Below are positions 17,919 to 27,900 of a DNA stretch of 64,000 nt, piece after piece. The DNA comes from Acidiferrobacterales bacterium (lineage in GTDB: Bacteria > Pseudomonadota > Gammaproteobacteria > Arenicellales > Poriferihabitantaceae): contig JAHQWE010000089.1 in assembly GCA_019633985.1 (NCBI GenBank), forward strand, positions 1-64,000. Direction: 5' to 3'. The position numbers and the translations under genes were made by a program. The first letter of the stretch is position 1; each line of letters opens with the position of its first letter. A model generated the notes under the pieces. That model saw only the letters and a list, made by a program, of their open reading frames with translations, made no database searches and had not been told where the DNA came from.

Positions 17919-17949
17919 AAAAAAAAGGAAGCCATTGGCTTCCTTTTTT
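17919..17949. terminator. bidirectional terminator between pilU and the GTPase gene
   Basis: A nearly perfect palindrome: an A-run, GGAAGCCA, one T, TGGCTTCC and a T-run. It has U-tracts in both directions, so it ends both the pilU transcript and the convergent GTPase operon. Its right end overlaps the stop codon of the GTPase gene. Confidence 0.9.
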
Positions 17950-19396
17950 AATCCGACCAGCTTGGGATTTGCTGACAAATGATCTCAGAGAGTTGTGACC
18001 TCTCAGATTCCTTGAGTGGCTTTTGCTTTGAAATTCGAGACAGCAATGTCTGCAGCTTAGAACGTTGTTCCTTTTCAAGACTGTCGTAGAGGCTCGTGCT
18101 CTCGCTGTCCTCTGGATTCTCGAGATTGAAATTCCCGGCCCCCATTAAATCGTATCCCTCGCTGAGCACCAGCGCATCGCGGCGAGCATGGGTGCGACGG
18201 CAAAGATGCTGTAAATGGTTCATGGCCCTGCCGAGTAGTACCCAGGGGAAATTCGGATTGACTACGGGTCCAATGACCCATTCAGATCCCCCCAGGGGTA
18301 AACCAAGTACTCGGGTTTTAACCATTTTTTGACTGCCAAACCAAGCGCCGGCGCCGCCCACTAACGCACCGATTCCTGAGCCCAGGAACAGAGTCAGTCC
18401 GCCTGAACCCAGATCAAGCAGTGTTCCTCCGGCGGCACCACCGACAATTCCAGTGGTAACCAGTTGATCCCGCGATAGTCCGAAAATTGACCAGGTGCTC
18501 TCGGAGAAGAGATCTTCTTCCGAGAGTAAAAACTCTGATTCATCCCTCTCCAGCTGATCGTAGAGAAAAAGCTGTTCCACTTCCTTGCGATTGGACGATT
18601 CCATAGCGCTTAAAGATTGCTGGAAACGTTGCGTTTGTTGCGCTAGTGCTTCCTGGTTTTCTGGATTCCTGGTCGGCACTCTTAAACTGTAATTGCTCAT
18701 AGCGACCAGCATGTCGCTGATCAAAAAACTGGCTTGTTGAATTTGGCGTTTTCTCTGTTGTCGCAAAATTGCTGCTGCTCTTTGCAGCGGTTCTCGCCAG
18801 TTTTCTGCGAGCTCAGAAAATCCCGTGAGCAACTGTATCTGACGTTCAAAGCTAGCGGCTTGCGCGTCAAAATTACGGACAATTTTGAAATATTGTCCAA
18901 GAGGTTGTTGCCACTCATCAAAGTATTCTCCGTCGCCGATTTGATTGATCAGCGCCATGCTAGGCTGGCCGGTCCATCTGAGAATCTCCATTTCAGCATC
19001 ATATTCCGAGCCATATGGCGTTGAGCCATCAATGACATAGAGGATACCAGCGCCATCCAAAATAGGGGACAACAGTTGGCACTCGGCCTCAAATTTTTTA
19101 TCTTCCTGGTGGGTTTCTACAAATGCTTCGACAGTGAGCCGATGATCCGATGCAGCGTTTGAGTGTTGTTGCATCCAGTCAAGTGCCGCCCGTGCACGTT
19201 GAAAACCTGGGGTGTCGATAAGTTTGTAGAGAGTGGTTCCATCAACCTGCATGGGAAACTCGCGGTTTATTACTGTGGTTCCCGATACGGGAGATATACC
19301 TACACTGGAATCTTGCGAAAGCGTGGAGACGATACTACTTTTGCCTTTGTTTGGATGACCAACAATTGCAAGCGCTGGCAGGTTTTGGTTGGTCAT
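17948..19396 (-). CDS. DUF3482-type GTPase with glycine-zipper segment
   Basis: A 482-residue protein. The N-terminal third is an Era-like G domain: G1 VGHPNKGKSS (residues 12-21), G2 SGTT near 39, and G3 DTPG near 62. The G4 place reads NQIGD, not NKxD, so base specificity is uncertain. A coiled-coil middle follows. Near residue 315 comes a Gly-rich hydrophobic stretch (GIVGGAAGGTLL and GSGIGALVGGAGAWFG), a glycine-zipper type that can insert in membranes. The gene overlaps the DUF2868 gene by four bases (ATGA). This pairing recurs in other Gammaproteobacteria. Function unknown; a membrane-linked GTPase switch is inference. Confidence 0.8.
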   Translation of the reverse strand: MTNQNLPALAIVGHPNKGKSSIVSTLSQDSSVGISPVSGTTVINREFPMQVDGTTLYKLIDTPGFQRARAALDWMQQHSNAASDHRLTVEAFVETHQEDKKFEAECQLLSPILDGAGILYVIDGSTPYGSEYDAEMEILRWTGQPSMALINQIGDGEYFDEWQQPLGQYFKIVRNFDAQAASFERQIQLLTGFSELAENWREPLQRAAAILRQQRKRQIQQASFLISDMLVAMSNYSLRVPTRNPENQEALAQQTQRFQQSLSAMESSNRKEVEQLFLYDQLERDESEFLLSEEDLFSESTWSIFGLSRDQLVTTGIVGGAAGGTLLDLGSGGLTLFLGSGIGALVGGAGAWFGSQKMVKTRVLGLPLGGSEWVIGPVVNPNFPWVLLGRAMNHLQHLCRRTHARRDALVLSEGYDLMGAGNFNLENPEDSESTSLYDSLEKEQRSKLQTLLSRISKQKPLKESERSQLSEIICQQIPSWSD

Positions 19397-20847
19397 ATCG
19401 ATTCCAGGTATAGGGCAGAATCGGATAACACACCCAACGCGGTTTCCCAGGTCTCGATTTGCGCAGGGGAGACAGATTGATCAGGCAAAGGTTGCAACAA
19501 AACAATAATGGGAAGCGTGGCAGGAATATTCTTCCGGAGTAGTGCGATAAAGTCAGTGACTTCTAGGAGGGGTGGTTCCCAGGATTTTAGGGTAATGACT
19601 ACTCCCTCGCATTGAACTTGCTTGGCGGCTGTTATCGTGTCTCGATCTTCGGCAGGAGATTGTCTACCACCAGCGGTAAGTCTGGAAATGGATTGGACTC
19701 CAACAGATATCAGATCAGCATCTGGCGGCGAGCAATCGGACCACTCAATAACCAGACAATCAATATCTCTCGCGGCTTGTCTGCCGAGCAGGCCAGGACG
19801 CGTCCGCTTAATTTCTGCTTCAGTTTCTTTCTGTTGCGATTCTGTAGATACCAATGGGTCAGACATTCGTGCAAGTATTTGACTGGTCCCAGGTAGTGCC
19901 AGGGTCGCTCTCACTATGGCACGGTCATACTGAATACCAGTTACCACGAGCGCGATCAACCTTGGTAGAAAGCCATAAAAAACCAAACATAGGGCTAGAT
20001 AAAGCCACCAGGTGCCTAACTTATTAGCTTCCCAGCCCCCAGAACGTAGTTGGCTTTGTAATCGATAGTAGCGACTTGATTCCACCAGGCTATAGTCGGG
20101 AACGGCTGAGGGAACGATAGACTGCCAGGGAAGCGCGAGACTCTGGAAAAAATGATTGATCGTGTCAGTCTGAATATCCAATGTCGTATTCCATCCGAAG
20201 GCCAGATCCGAAATGGTGACCAAGTACAGGAGTGTGCCAAGAATTCCGATGTTGAGTGCGATTGAAAAATGTTGCGACAGGTACGCCAACATTTGTGGAA
20301 GGAAACCAATGCCTCTGCGAGGCGAAAGACCAGTGGAGTAGGTAGTGATCGCTTTTTTCCATGACGGTTGCATCCTACCCAAAACCAGGAGAATTATATT
20401 GGTCGGGTTGAGGATAGAAACTGCATCCAGAAGCTTGTCTCGCCGAAACAGCAGTAGAAGGAAAAGAATGAGCAATGCCACTAACTGAACGCCAATCAAC
20501 ACGATCAGAGCGATCAGCAAATTAACCGGCTGGGAACCATCATAGGCAAGAACCGACCGTGCGAGTAAATAGCCGATGGTAGCGCCGAGTACCCAACTAA
20601 TCAGGATCGCATTTCGCATTGCCTTATCGACATTCTGGCCGGGCGAAACTATTTCTCCTTCCTCTCGAATGGTTGAAATCCAGGCTCGCAATCGTTTGAG
20701 ATTGTTGTCCGAAGTTTTCGCGAGGTGATTTTGCTCGAGTCCAATCGCGCGATCTCTTTCTCGTAGCAGGGTGCGTTCGAGCTGACGATCGCGGTCAATC
20801 TGTGCCTTAATATCGATTAGATCGCCGAGAGGTGAAAGTTTTTGCAA
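19393..20847 (-). CDS. DUF2868-type membrane protein
   Basis: A 484-residue protein with a charged N-terminal region of about 75 residues, two membrane helices (about 79-100 and 107-131), a loop, two more helices (about 195-217 and 277-302), and a C-terminal soluble domain of some 180 residues. It matches the DUF2868 family in layout. The last part has alternating strands and helices (DCLVIEWSD, GVVITLKSW, LPIIVLLQPL) that look like a Rossmann-type or degenerate P-loop fold. It is the first gene of the pair with the GTPase and overlaps it, so they are made together. Function unknown. Confidence 0.72.
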   Translation of the reverse strand: MQKLSPLGDLIDIKAQIDRDRQLERTLLRERDRAIGLEQNHLAKTSDNNLKRLRAWISTIREEGEIVSPGQNVDKAMRNAILISWVLGATIGYLLARSVLAYDGSQPVNLLIALIVLIGVQLVALLILFLLLLFRRDKLLDAVSILNPTNIILLVLGRMQPSWKKAITTYSTGLSPRRGIGFLPQMLAYLSQHFSIALNIGILGTLLYLVTISDLAFGWNTTLDIQTDTINHFFQSLALPWQSIVPSAVPDYSLVESSRYYRLQSQLRSGGWEANKLGTWWLYLALCLVFYGFLPRLIALVVTGIQYDRAIVRATLALPGTSQILARMSDPLVSTESQQKETEAEIKRTRPGLLGRQAARDIDCLVIEWSDCSPPDADLISVGVQSISRLTAGGRQSPAEDRDTITAAKQVQCEGVVITLKSWEPPLLEVTDFIALLRKNIPATLPIIVLLQPLPDQSVSPAQIETWETALGVLSDSALYLESI

Positions 20848-21047
20848 CGTGAGTTCTACTTAGTTTTGTTTAGAGTTTCAATTCTCGGTTTTGCTGATTG
20901 AAGGACTGTGCGAAACCTTAGCAAAGTGGGAGTTAAGACGCTGTCTTATCTGGTAAATCACAAACTTGCCAGGACACCTTGCGCTCGCCCTTACACCTCG
21001 AGACCGTATTTTACATTTTCATGGGTTTAGCCAGAAGCGATATCTAA

Positions 21048-21075
21048 TTGACTGGGGTAAACTCCGTGATATTGT
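21048..21075 (+). promoter_or_regulatory. argC promoter
   Basis: TTGACT (21048-21053, 5 of 6), a 16-base spacer and TATTGT (21070-21075, 4 of 6). Start near 21082, 18 bases before the argC ATG. I do not see a clear ARG box. Confidence 0.55.
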
Positions 21076-21099
21076 AACGTTATAACCAAAATAGTCCTC

Positions 21100-22137
21100 A
21101 TGAAACCTATTAGAGTCGGCATCATTGGCGGTACAGGGTATACCGGTGTTGAATTGCTCAGGTTGCTCTCCAGTCATCCAAAAGTAGAGCTAAGCTGTAT
21201 CACGTCACGATCTGAAGCGGGTACACCGGTCAGTGATATGTTTGCTTCGCTACGCGGGCATGTGGATTTATCCTTTAGCGATCCCTCGGAAGGGGCACTG
21301 GAAGCGTGTGATGTGGTTTTTTCTGCCACGCCAAATGGTGTTGCTATGACCCATGCGCCAACCTTACTCGAAGCGGGCGTCAAGATGATTGATCTCTCAG
21401 CAGATTTTCGTATAAAAGATATCGGCGTATGGGAGGAGTGGTATGGGCAAACGCATGGCGCACCAGATCTTGTGGCGGAAGCGGTGTATGGGCTTCCTGA
21501 GGTGAATCGAAATTCTATTTCTACGGCCAGACTTGTTGCGAACCCAGGCTGTTATCCGACTGCTGTTCAGCTCGGATTCTTGCCGTTGCTAGAAGCCGGG
21601 GTCGCTGATCTTAACGGACTCATAGCGGATGCAAAATCTGGAGTTTCCGGAGCCGGACGGACAGCCTCCGTGGGTTCAGCTTTCAGTGAGTGCAGTGATT
21701 CTTTTAAAGCATATGCAGTCCCCGGTCACAGACATCTTCCCGAAATTCAGCAAGGGCTGGCGATTGTCGCTGGAGAACCGGTGGAGCTGGTATTTACTCC
21801 CCACCTGCTACCGATGATTCGCGGTATTCACGCAACGCTTTATGTGCGCCTCAAAGACACCAGTATTGATCTGCAAGCGCTGTACGAAGATCGTTACGAA
21901 GCGGAGCGATTTGTCGATGTGATGCCAAAGGGTTCACATCCCGATACGCGAAGCGTTCGCGGGAGCAATGTCTGCAGAATTGCTGTGCATCGACCGCAGG
22001 GCGGAGATACGGCGGTCATATTAAGTGTTGAGGACAACCTGGTTAAAGGTGCAGCAGGTCAGGCAGTACAAAATATGAACATTATGTTTGGCATAGAGGA
22101 ATCCCTAGGAATCGATCAAGTTGCTCTGGTGCCCTAA
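21100..22137 (+). CDS. argC: N-acetyl-gamma-glutamyl-phosphate reductase
   Basis: A 345-residue enzyme of arginine synthesis, reducing N-acetylglutamyl phosphate with NADPH. The nucleotide motif [17 protein letters not shown] is at residues 8-24. The catalytic Cys is in [12 protein letters not shown] near residue 150, and the [12 protein letters not shown] signature near 230 is kept. The stop codon overlaps the next start by one base, which puts it at the head of a three-gene unit. Confidence 0.96.
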   Translation: MKPIRVGIIGGTGYTGVELLRLLSSHPKVELSCITSRSEAGTPVSDMFASLRGHVDLSFSDPSEGALEACDVVFSATPNGVAMTHAPTLLEAGVKMIDLSADFRIKDIGVWEEWYGQTHGAPDLVAEAVYGLPEVNRNSISTARLVANPGCYPTAVQLGFLPLLEAGVADLNGLIADAKSGVSGAGRTASVGSAFSECSDSFKAYAVPGHRHLPEIQQGLAIVAGEPVELVFTPHLLPMIRGIHATLYVRLKDTSIDLQALYEDRYEAERFVDVMPKGSHPDTRSVRGSNVCRIAVHRPQGGDTAVILSVEDNLVKGAAGQAVQNMNIMFGIEESLGIDQVALVP

Positions 22138-22466
22138 TGGCGATTCGCTTGGTAGTCATCGGCGCAATACTTTTGGCGTTTGGCCTGGGGTATTTTTTAG
22201 CGACCCCTGATGAAAATACCACCGTCATTCTCAAACAGCAACTTACCAAGGAGGTTAATAAAAACAAGGTTTTACAGGATAATATTGATGAATTGTCTCA
22301 AACTTTGGGTTTGGTCAGAAGACAGGTCCAAACCGATAGAATAGCCTATGAAAGTTTGAAAAAAGATGTCGAACGGTCGGAGGAGCAGAGAACTGCGCTT
22401 CAAGAAAAATTCGAATCTCAGAGAGAATTACTTGAACGATTGAAGAAGAAAATCGAAACCTTATAG
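22137..22466 (+). CDS. small membrane-anchored coiled-coil protein
   Basis: A 109-residue protein with one N-terminal membrane helix (about residues 4-22) and then an almost unbroken heptad-rich, charged helix to the C-terminus. It probably faces the periplasm, though the topology is not certain. Small proteins of this kind follow argC in some Gammaproteobacteria; the function is not known to me. Its ATG overlaps the argC stop and the next gene starts three bases after its stop, so it is clearly translated with both. Confidence 0.65.
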   Translation: MAIRLVVIGAILLAFGLGYFLATPDENTTVILKQQLTKEVNKNKVLQDNIDELSQTLGLVRRQVQTDRIAYESLKKDVERSEEQRTALQEKFESQRELLERLKKKIETL

Positions 22467-22469
22467 CGC

Positions 22470-23639
22470 ATGATCGATCTAGACAAAGTGCGGGCAGATA
22501 TCCCCGCTACGAAAAACCTTATTCATTTCAATAACGCCGGTGCCTCTCTCATGGCTGCTCCGGCTTATCGTTCGATGCTCGCCTACCAGCAATCTGAGCA
22601 AGAAATTGGCGGCTACGAAACTGCAGAGAAATACGCTGAGGAAGTCGCGGCATTTTATTCTCATGCAGCCAGTCTTATCAGAGCGAAACCACAAGAAATC
22701 GCTTTTTTTGATGGTTCTACCCGAGCCTGGCAGACTTTCTTCTACAGTTTAGCGTTGAAACCGGGGGATCGCATATTAACGAGCTATCTGGACTATGGGA
22801 GTAACTACGTTGGATACATCGATCGTGCGAAGCGGGATGGTATAGAGATAGACGTTATTGAGGGCGATTCCCAGGGTGTGCTGGATGTCACCGCATTTGA
22901 ACGAGCAATTACCGATCGAACCGCATTGATATCTCTTTCTCATATTCCAACCGCAAACGGCATTATCAATCCAGCTGCGCAAATTGGCAGATTAGCGAAG
23001 CAAGCGGACATACCTTTTTTACTAGATGCCTGTCAGTCAGCGGGCCAGCTGGACCTGGATGTGACGGAACTCGGCTGCACTGCGTTGTCTGCTGCGGGTC
23101 GAAAATACCTTCGTGGGCCGCGTGGTAGCGGTTTCCTTTACGTTGATCAAGATTTTCTCTCGCAAATGCAGCCTGTGATGCTGGATCAGCACGGGGTTAA
23201 TTTGCTCGGGCCCAAGCAATTTGAAATCGATAGAACCGCGCGCCGGTTTGAAAATTTTGAAGTGAGTTTTGCCTCTCGGATAGGGCTTGGCGAGGCGATG
23301 CACTATGCGACCCGCATAGGAACCAATCACATTGAGAACAGAATTACTGAACTGGGAAAATACTGCCGAGAGTCTCTACAGGACAATGCTGGCGCGGAAA
23401 TTCAGGATTTAGGACCGCACCGCGGCGGTATCGTGATGTTTTCCAAACCTGGCAGAGACCCGCGGGAAATCCGAGCGCTGCTTTCACAGAATAACATCAA
23501 TATCTGGATATCTGCTGGCTCTGGTAGCTTGATTGAATTTCAGAAAAGAGGCATTGAGAGCCTGGCTAGAGCCTCTGTCCATTATTTTAACACCCATGAA
23601 GAAATCGATAGAATGGTTTCGCTGGTTGCCAAAATGTAG
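22470..23639 (+). CDS. class V aminotransferase-fold PLP enzyme
   Basis: A 389-residue fold-type I PLP protein. Family signs are FNNAGASLM near the N-terminus, DACQSAGQ in the cofactor-binding Asp strand, and the Schiff-base Lys in SAAGRKYLRGPRGSGFLYV, given here as the GRKYLRGPRGSG segment. The C-terminal domain is complete. It resembles cysteine desulfurases and related lyases but I see no loop cysteine in the place used by NifS/IscS, so a desulfurase role is doubtful. Co-translation with argC and the coiled-coil gene may be just a shared promoter. Substrate unknown. Confidence 0.75.
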   Translation: MIDLDKVRADIPATKNLIHFNNAGASLMAAPAYRSMLAYQQSEQEIGGYETAEKYAEEVAAFYSHAASLIRAKPQEIAFFDGSTRAWQTFFYSLALKPGDRILTSYLDYGSNYVGYIDRAKRDGIEIDVIEGDSQGVLDVTAFERAITDRTALISLSHIPTANGIINPAAQIGRLAKQADIPFLLDACQSAGQLDLDVTELGCTALSAAGRKYLRGPRGSGFLYVDQDFLSQMQPVMLDQHGVNLLGPKQFEIDRTARRFENFEVSFASRIGLGEAMHYATRIGTNHIENRITELGKYCRESLQDNAGAEIQDLGPHRGGIVMFSKPGRDPREIRALLSQNNINIWISAGSGSLIEFQKRGIESLARASVHYFNTHEEIDRMVSLVAKM

Positions 23640-23675
23640 CCTTGCAAGGGATACCGGGTATCCGTTGTTGCGTGG

Positions 23676-24638
23676 CTATCCACTCAGCAGCCAATCCAGC
23701 TCAGTTCGCGCACTAGATTTTTCAGACTCGCGGTCGAGAATTTCAAACTGATCAAAATCAAACAGCGAGGAATCTCCTAGCTGAGAGGGAGCGACATTAC
23801 AAATTGCTCTGAAAATATTTTCGATACGGCCAGGTGTTTTAGACCATTCAGCTAGCATTTTCTTAATCTGTTGTCGTTGTAGTTGGGTTTGTGAGCCGCA
23901 CAAGGTGCAGGGAATAATTGGAAATTTTTTGATCGCCGCGTAATCCTCGATATCTTTTTCTGTGCAATATGCTAGAGGGCGAATCACTATATTTTTACCA
24001 TCATCGCTACGTAGCTTGGGAGGCATCGCAGAGAGTTTTCCGCCATTAAAGAGATTGAGAAACAGTGTTTCAACGATGTCATCACGATGATGGCCCAAAG
24101 CGATTTTCGTAAAGCCGTTTCTTTCCGCGTATCCGTACAGGTTCCCTCGTCTCAGTCTGGAACAAAGTCCGCACATAGTTTTCCCTTCAGGTATGACCCG
24201 CTTGACCACGCTGTAGGTGTCTTTCTCAATGATGTCAAAGGGAACCTCTATAGACCGCAAGTATTCCGGTAACACAGTCTCAGGAAACCCCGGTTGTTTT
24301 TGATCCAGATTAATCGCTACCAAGTCGAACTTAACTGGTGCTTTCTTTTGCAGCGCCCGCAGCATATCAAGCATGGTATAGGAGTCTTTTCCCCCAGACA
24401 GGCACACCATGACTCGATCACCTTGCTCGATCATGTGATAGTCTTCTATCGCCTTACCGGTGTTCCTACGAAGGCGTTTATGTAGCTTATCGAACTCCCG
24501 TTTACCCTTCGGATCCAGTTCACGCGTTGACTTGATTTCGATATCGCTTTTGTTTGATGGTTCAGAGTCTTTTCGCATGGGTGGTGTCGAAAACTCAACC
24601 TTTAAAGAAGATGTTGATGGAGCGGTTGCATGTGGCAT
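23676..24638 (-). CDS. ttcA: tRNA 2-thiocytidine synthetase TtcA
   Basis: A 320-residue ATP-dependent thiolase that makes 2-thiocytidine at position 32 of some tRNAs. The PP-loop [15 protein letters not shown] lies near residue 79. The iron-sulfur cluster cysteines are in [11 protein letters not shown] and PCTLCGSQ, and the [16 protein letters not shown] segment is typical. The first 40 residues are polar and variable; a start at the ATG for [10 protein letters not shown] would also fit. It is convergent with the aminotransferase-like gene, 36 bases away. Confidence 0.95.
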   Translation of the reverse strand: MPHATAPSTSSLKVEFSTPPMRKDSEPSNKSDIEIKSTRELDPKGKREFDKLHKRLRRNTGKAIEDYHMIEQGDRVMVCLSGGKDSYTMLDMLRALQKKAPVKFDLVAINLDQKQPGFPETVLPEYLRSIEVPFDIIEKDTYSVVKRVIPEGKTMCGLCSRLRRGNLYGYAERNGFTKIALGHHRDDIVETLFLNLFNGGKLSAMPPKLRSDDGKNIVIRPLAYCTEKDIEDYAAIKKFPIIPCTLCGSQTQLQRQQIKKMLAEWSKTPGRIENIFRAICNVAPSQLGDSSLFDFDQFEILDRESEKSSARTELDWLLSG

Positions 24639-24914
24639 GAGAGCGAGGTAATGAGTTTGCTTTTCAAACAGATATTAATTCTTTATTCAGAGCTGGTTCA
24701 CGCAAGATAAGATAGGTTCAAGACCAGGATCGCTCCAGTCCTCCGAATCGATACCGTTAAAATGAAACTGAAAATTACGTGAGGTCTTTTCAGGAAATAT
24801 CGCCGCTGAAATTTGCGGATCACCGATTTTATCCCGTGCCGCACGTTTTTAGTGAGATTTCTCAACAGAAGATGCTACCTTCCAACCTACCTCAATAGCC
24901 ACAGACTGTCGAGC

Positions 24915-27900
24915 ATGTTTTCCTTCATAAAGTGGCTGTTTCTTTCCTTGATCCTGTTGCTCGCAGTGGCAATTGCTGTTCCCGTGGCCGCCACCTTTTT
25001 GGTCGAACAAGAGACGGTAAAACACCAAATTGAAAGCTGGTTCTTAAAGAATACTGGAAGGGCGCTTAATATTGCTGGAGAGGTGGGATTTGAACCAGGT
25101 CTAGAAATCCGACTATTTGTAGAGGACGTTAAACTGCAAAACCCAAAATGGGCTGGTCGTCCTCTCGCACTCTCCGCGCGCCGAGCTGAATTAACAATCG
25201 CACTGCTACCGCTTTTTGAGCGGCAAATTGAAGTAAAAAGCTTAATGTTACAGGGAGCAGACCTTTGGGTTGAGCATCATGAACTTGAAGGCTCAAACCT
25301 GAAGCTCTTGCGAACAATGAATCAGGATAAAGAAGTGCCGCGGCCAGTCCCATCCTGGTTTGCGATTAAACGCGTGGATATTCTGGACAGCCAGATTGTT
25401 GTGCCCTCTCGCAGCGAGAAGAGAAACACGATCATTAGGTTGAAAGATGCGAGTTTAGTATCGGATAGTCTGGATAGTCCGGTGGATGTGCGGGGCGCGG
25501 GTTCAATCAATGGGTTGAATGTGGATCTCGAAGGAACAGCGAATAATCTAGGATCTGTACTATCCAGAAGTTCAACCAAAATGGATCTCTTGCTGACCAC
25601 ACCGGGGGGAGATAAGGTCACAGCACTAGGTGACGTTGACGATGTGCTCACCTGGCAGAAAATTGATGCACAAATTGAGTTTGATTTACCATCGGTTCCC
25701 AATCTATCCCCCTTGTTTGTTTCCCGCCCGATGGATATTCGATCGCTGTCTGGTACTGCTCGATTTCGTCAACCGGGTACAGTATCCACAATGGCGCTTG
25801 ACGAAATCGCAGGAGATTTCAGTTATCTCGACATATCTTTTGTTCTTGCAGGTGATATCAAAAAGCTTTCCAGATTAGAGGGGCTTAATTTAAAAATTGC
25901 AGCCGATGAAAATATCGATTTAACGAAGTTAATGCTGCTCCAAGGGAAGGAACCTCTGGACAAACTTGATTCTGCACTCAGTATTTCCCTCACGCTAACT
26001 GGTGCCGCCAGAAAATCACGTGTCGATCTTAATCAGTTCGATTTTTCGACAGGCGATGTCGAGCTTTCTGCTTCTGGAGGGTTTGATGTTGAGAAGGGAA
26101 ACTGGGATGCACCACTTCAATTGCGGATGACGATTCCAAATTTAAAGACTGCTGGAAAACGGTTTGGGAAAACACTTCCCGATGTTGGTGAGCTAAACAT
26201 AGATGGCCTGCTCAGCAGGAGTGACCAGCAATTTCGAATGTCTGAAATTAAAGTGAGTAACAGCTCCACTTTAATTTCTATCGATGCCAAAGGGGCGCTG
26301 CAAAACCTGGGTAGAGAGACCGAAGGTCAGATTCAGTTTACGGGCGATGCAATATCTCCATTCTTTCGGCAGTCCTTCTTTCAACTACCTCTATTTCCCG
26401 ACAGTGGAGAAATAGAGGGCAATGTGGAAGTTTCGTCTGGACAACCTAAGGTCAATATTGGTCGCACTAAGTTACAACTACCTGGAACAGAGCTTAGGGG
26501 GAAGGGCAGTATTGAAGGGTTGAAAACTGGCGAACCAATTAGATTGCTACTCGAGTCGGAGATTGAAAATTGGAGAACATTGGCAGATGCAGTTCAACAG
26601 CCATTGCCAGATATCGGGCGCGCGGTGTTCACTGCTGAGTTGTTGGGTAAAGTTGGTGAACCGCTGTCCCTGAAAAGTATTTTTGGAAAGCTTGACCATT
26701 CAGAGAACCAGGCGACGCTTGAAGGTTATTTAGAGAACCTCGGTGAGTCTATGGAAGGCGAGCTGTATTTTACTGCTTTTTTGCCGCAGCAACTGGTAGC
26801 GGAGGCGATTGAGCCGCTTGAGTTTACTGAGTCCCATCTATCAGAGAGCGTGCCTGTGCAGTTGTCAGGAAATCTGATGCGTAGTTCGCAAGAAGGCTGG
26901 TCGTTAGAAGATTTGCTTGTCGACACCCAGATTTCGGGCGCGGCGATTAATGTCAGTGGTGAGTTTTCACAATTTGCACCTGCGAAGGGGCGCATGATGG
27001 TTTCAGCGAAAGGTGAGATTGAGCCGGACAGTCTGCCGTCGCAGCTGTCGCTTCCGCCGCTTGAAAATGTGGATTTAACCTTTGAGGTGCCGATCGGGGA
27101 AGGGGGTAGTCGTATTGAACAACTTCGGGGTGTGTTTGATGGAGACGCGGGTGAAATTAGATTTAATGCGGATCGTGTAAAGTTTTCAGATGGCCTGCAG
27201 GGTTTGTTTGATATTCAGATCAACACATCGGATCTGTTGACGGCTACGAACAATCAATTTGGATTTAGAAACGAGGTGCCGTTAACTGCCGATATCGAAC
27301 TTGAGCTTCGTTCTGATCGGTGGTTGGCTAGCGCGGCAATGGTTTCCGGGCAAAATGATTTTGAAGGCACGATTGCATTTAATCGGTCAACTGATCGACC
27401 GCGGTTGGAGATTGAGGGAAATAGCAAGCAACTCGATGTGGATAGCTTACTGATCCGTCCGCCCAAGGAAGAGCGTTTTTTCTCAGAGAGACCGCTGTTA
27501 CCCGAGTGGATGAGTCGTTTTGACGGTTCCATTAATCTTATGGCTGAACGATTTTCAAATCACGCACTCGATCTGGATACATTGGACGCCTCCATTCGTT
27601 ATGACAATCAGCAGGTGGCGGTGCGTGTTTCTGCCGACAGAGGAGAAGGTACGCTTCTCGCTAACTTTGATTTTCCTGTTGACCGGGACAGCCGTCTACA
27701 AGTGATTTCCAGCGGTTTGCCAGTAACCGCATTTCGTTCATTAATGCGGAGGGGAATTTTTCAGGGTGGGGTGGTTGATATGCATGTCAATCTCGCCGGG
27801 CCGGGAAGAACCCTCTCTGGGATATTATCTGACGGGCAGGGAGTGGTTGGGCTGGATATCAATGATTCATCTATCAAAGGAAGCGCGCTTGATAGTGTAG

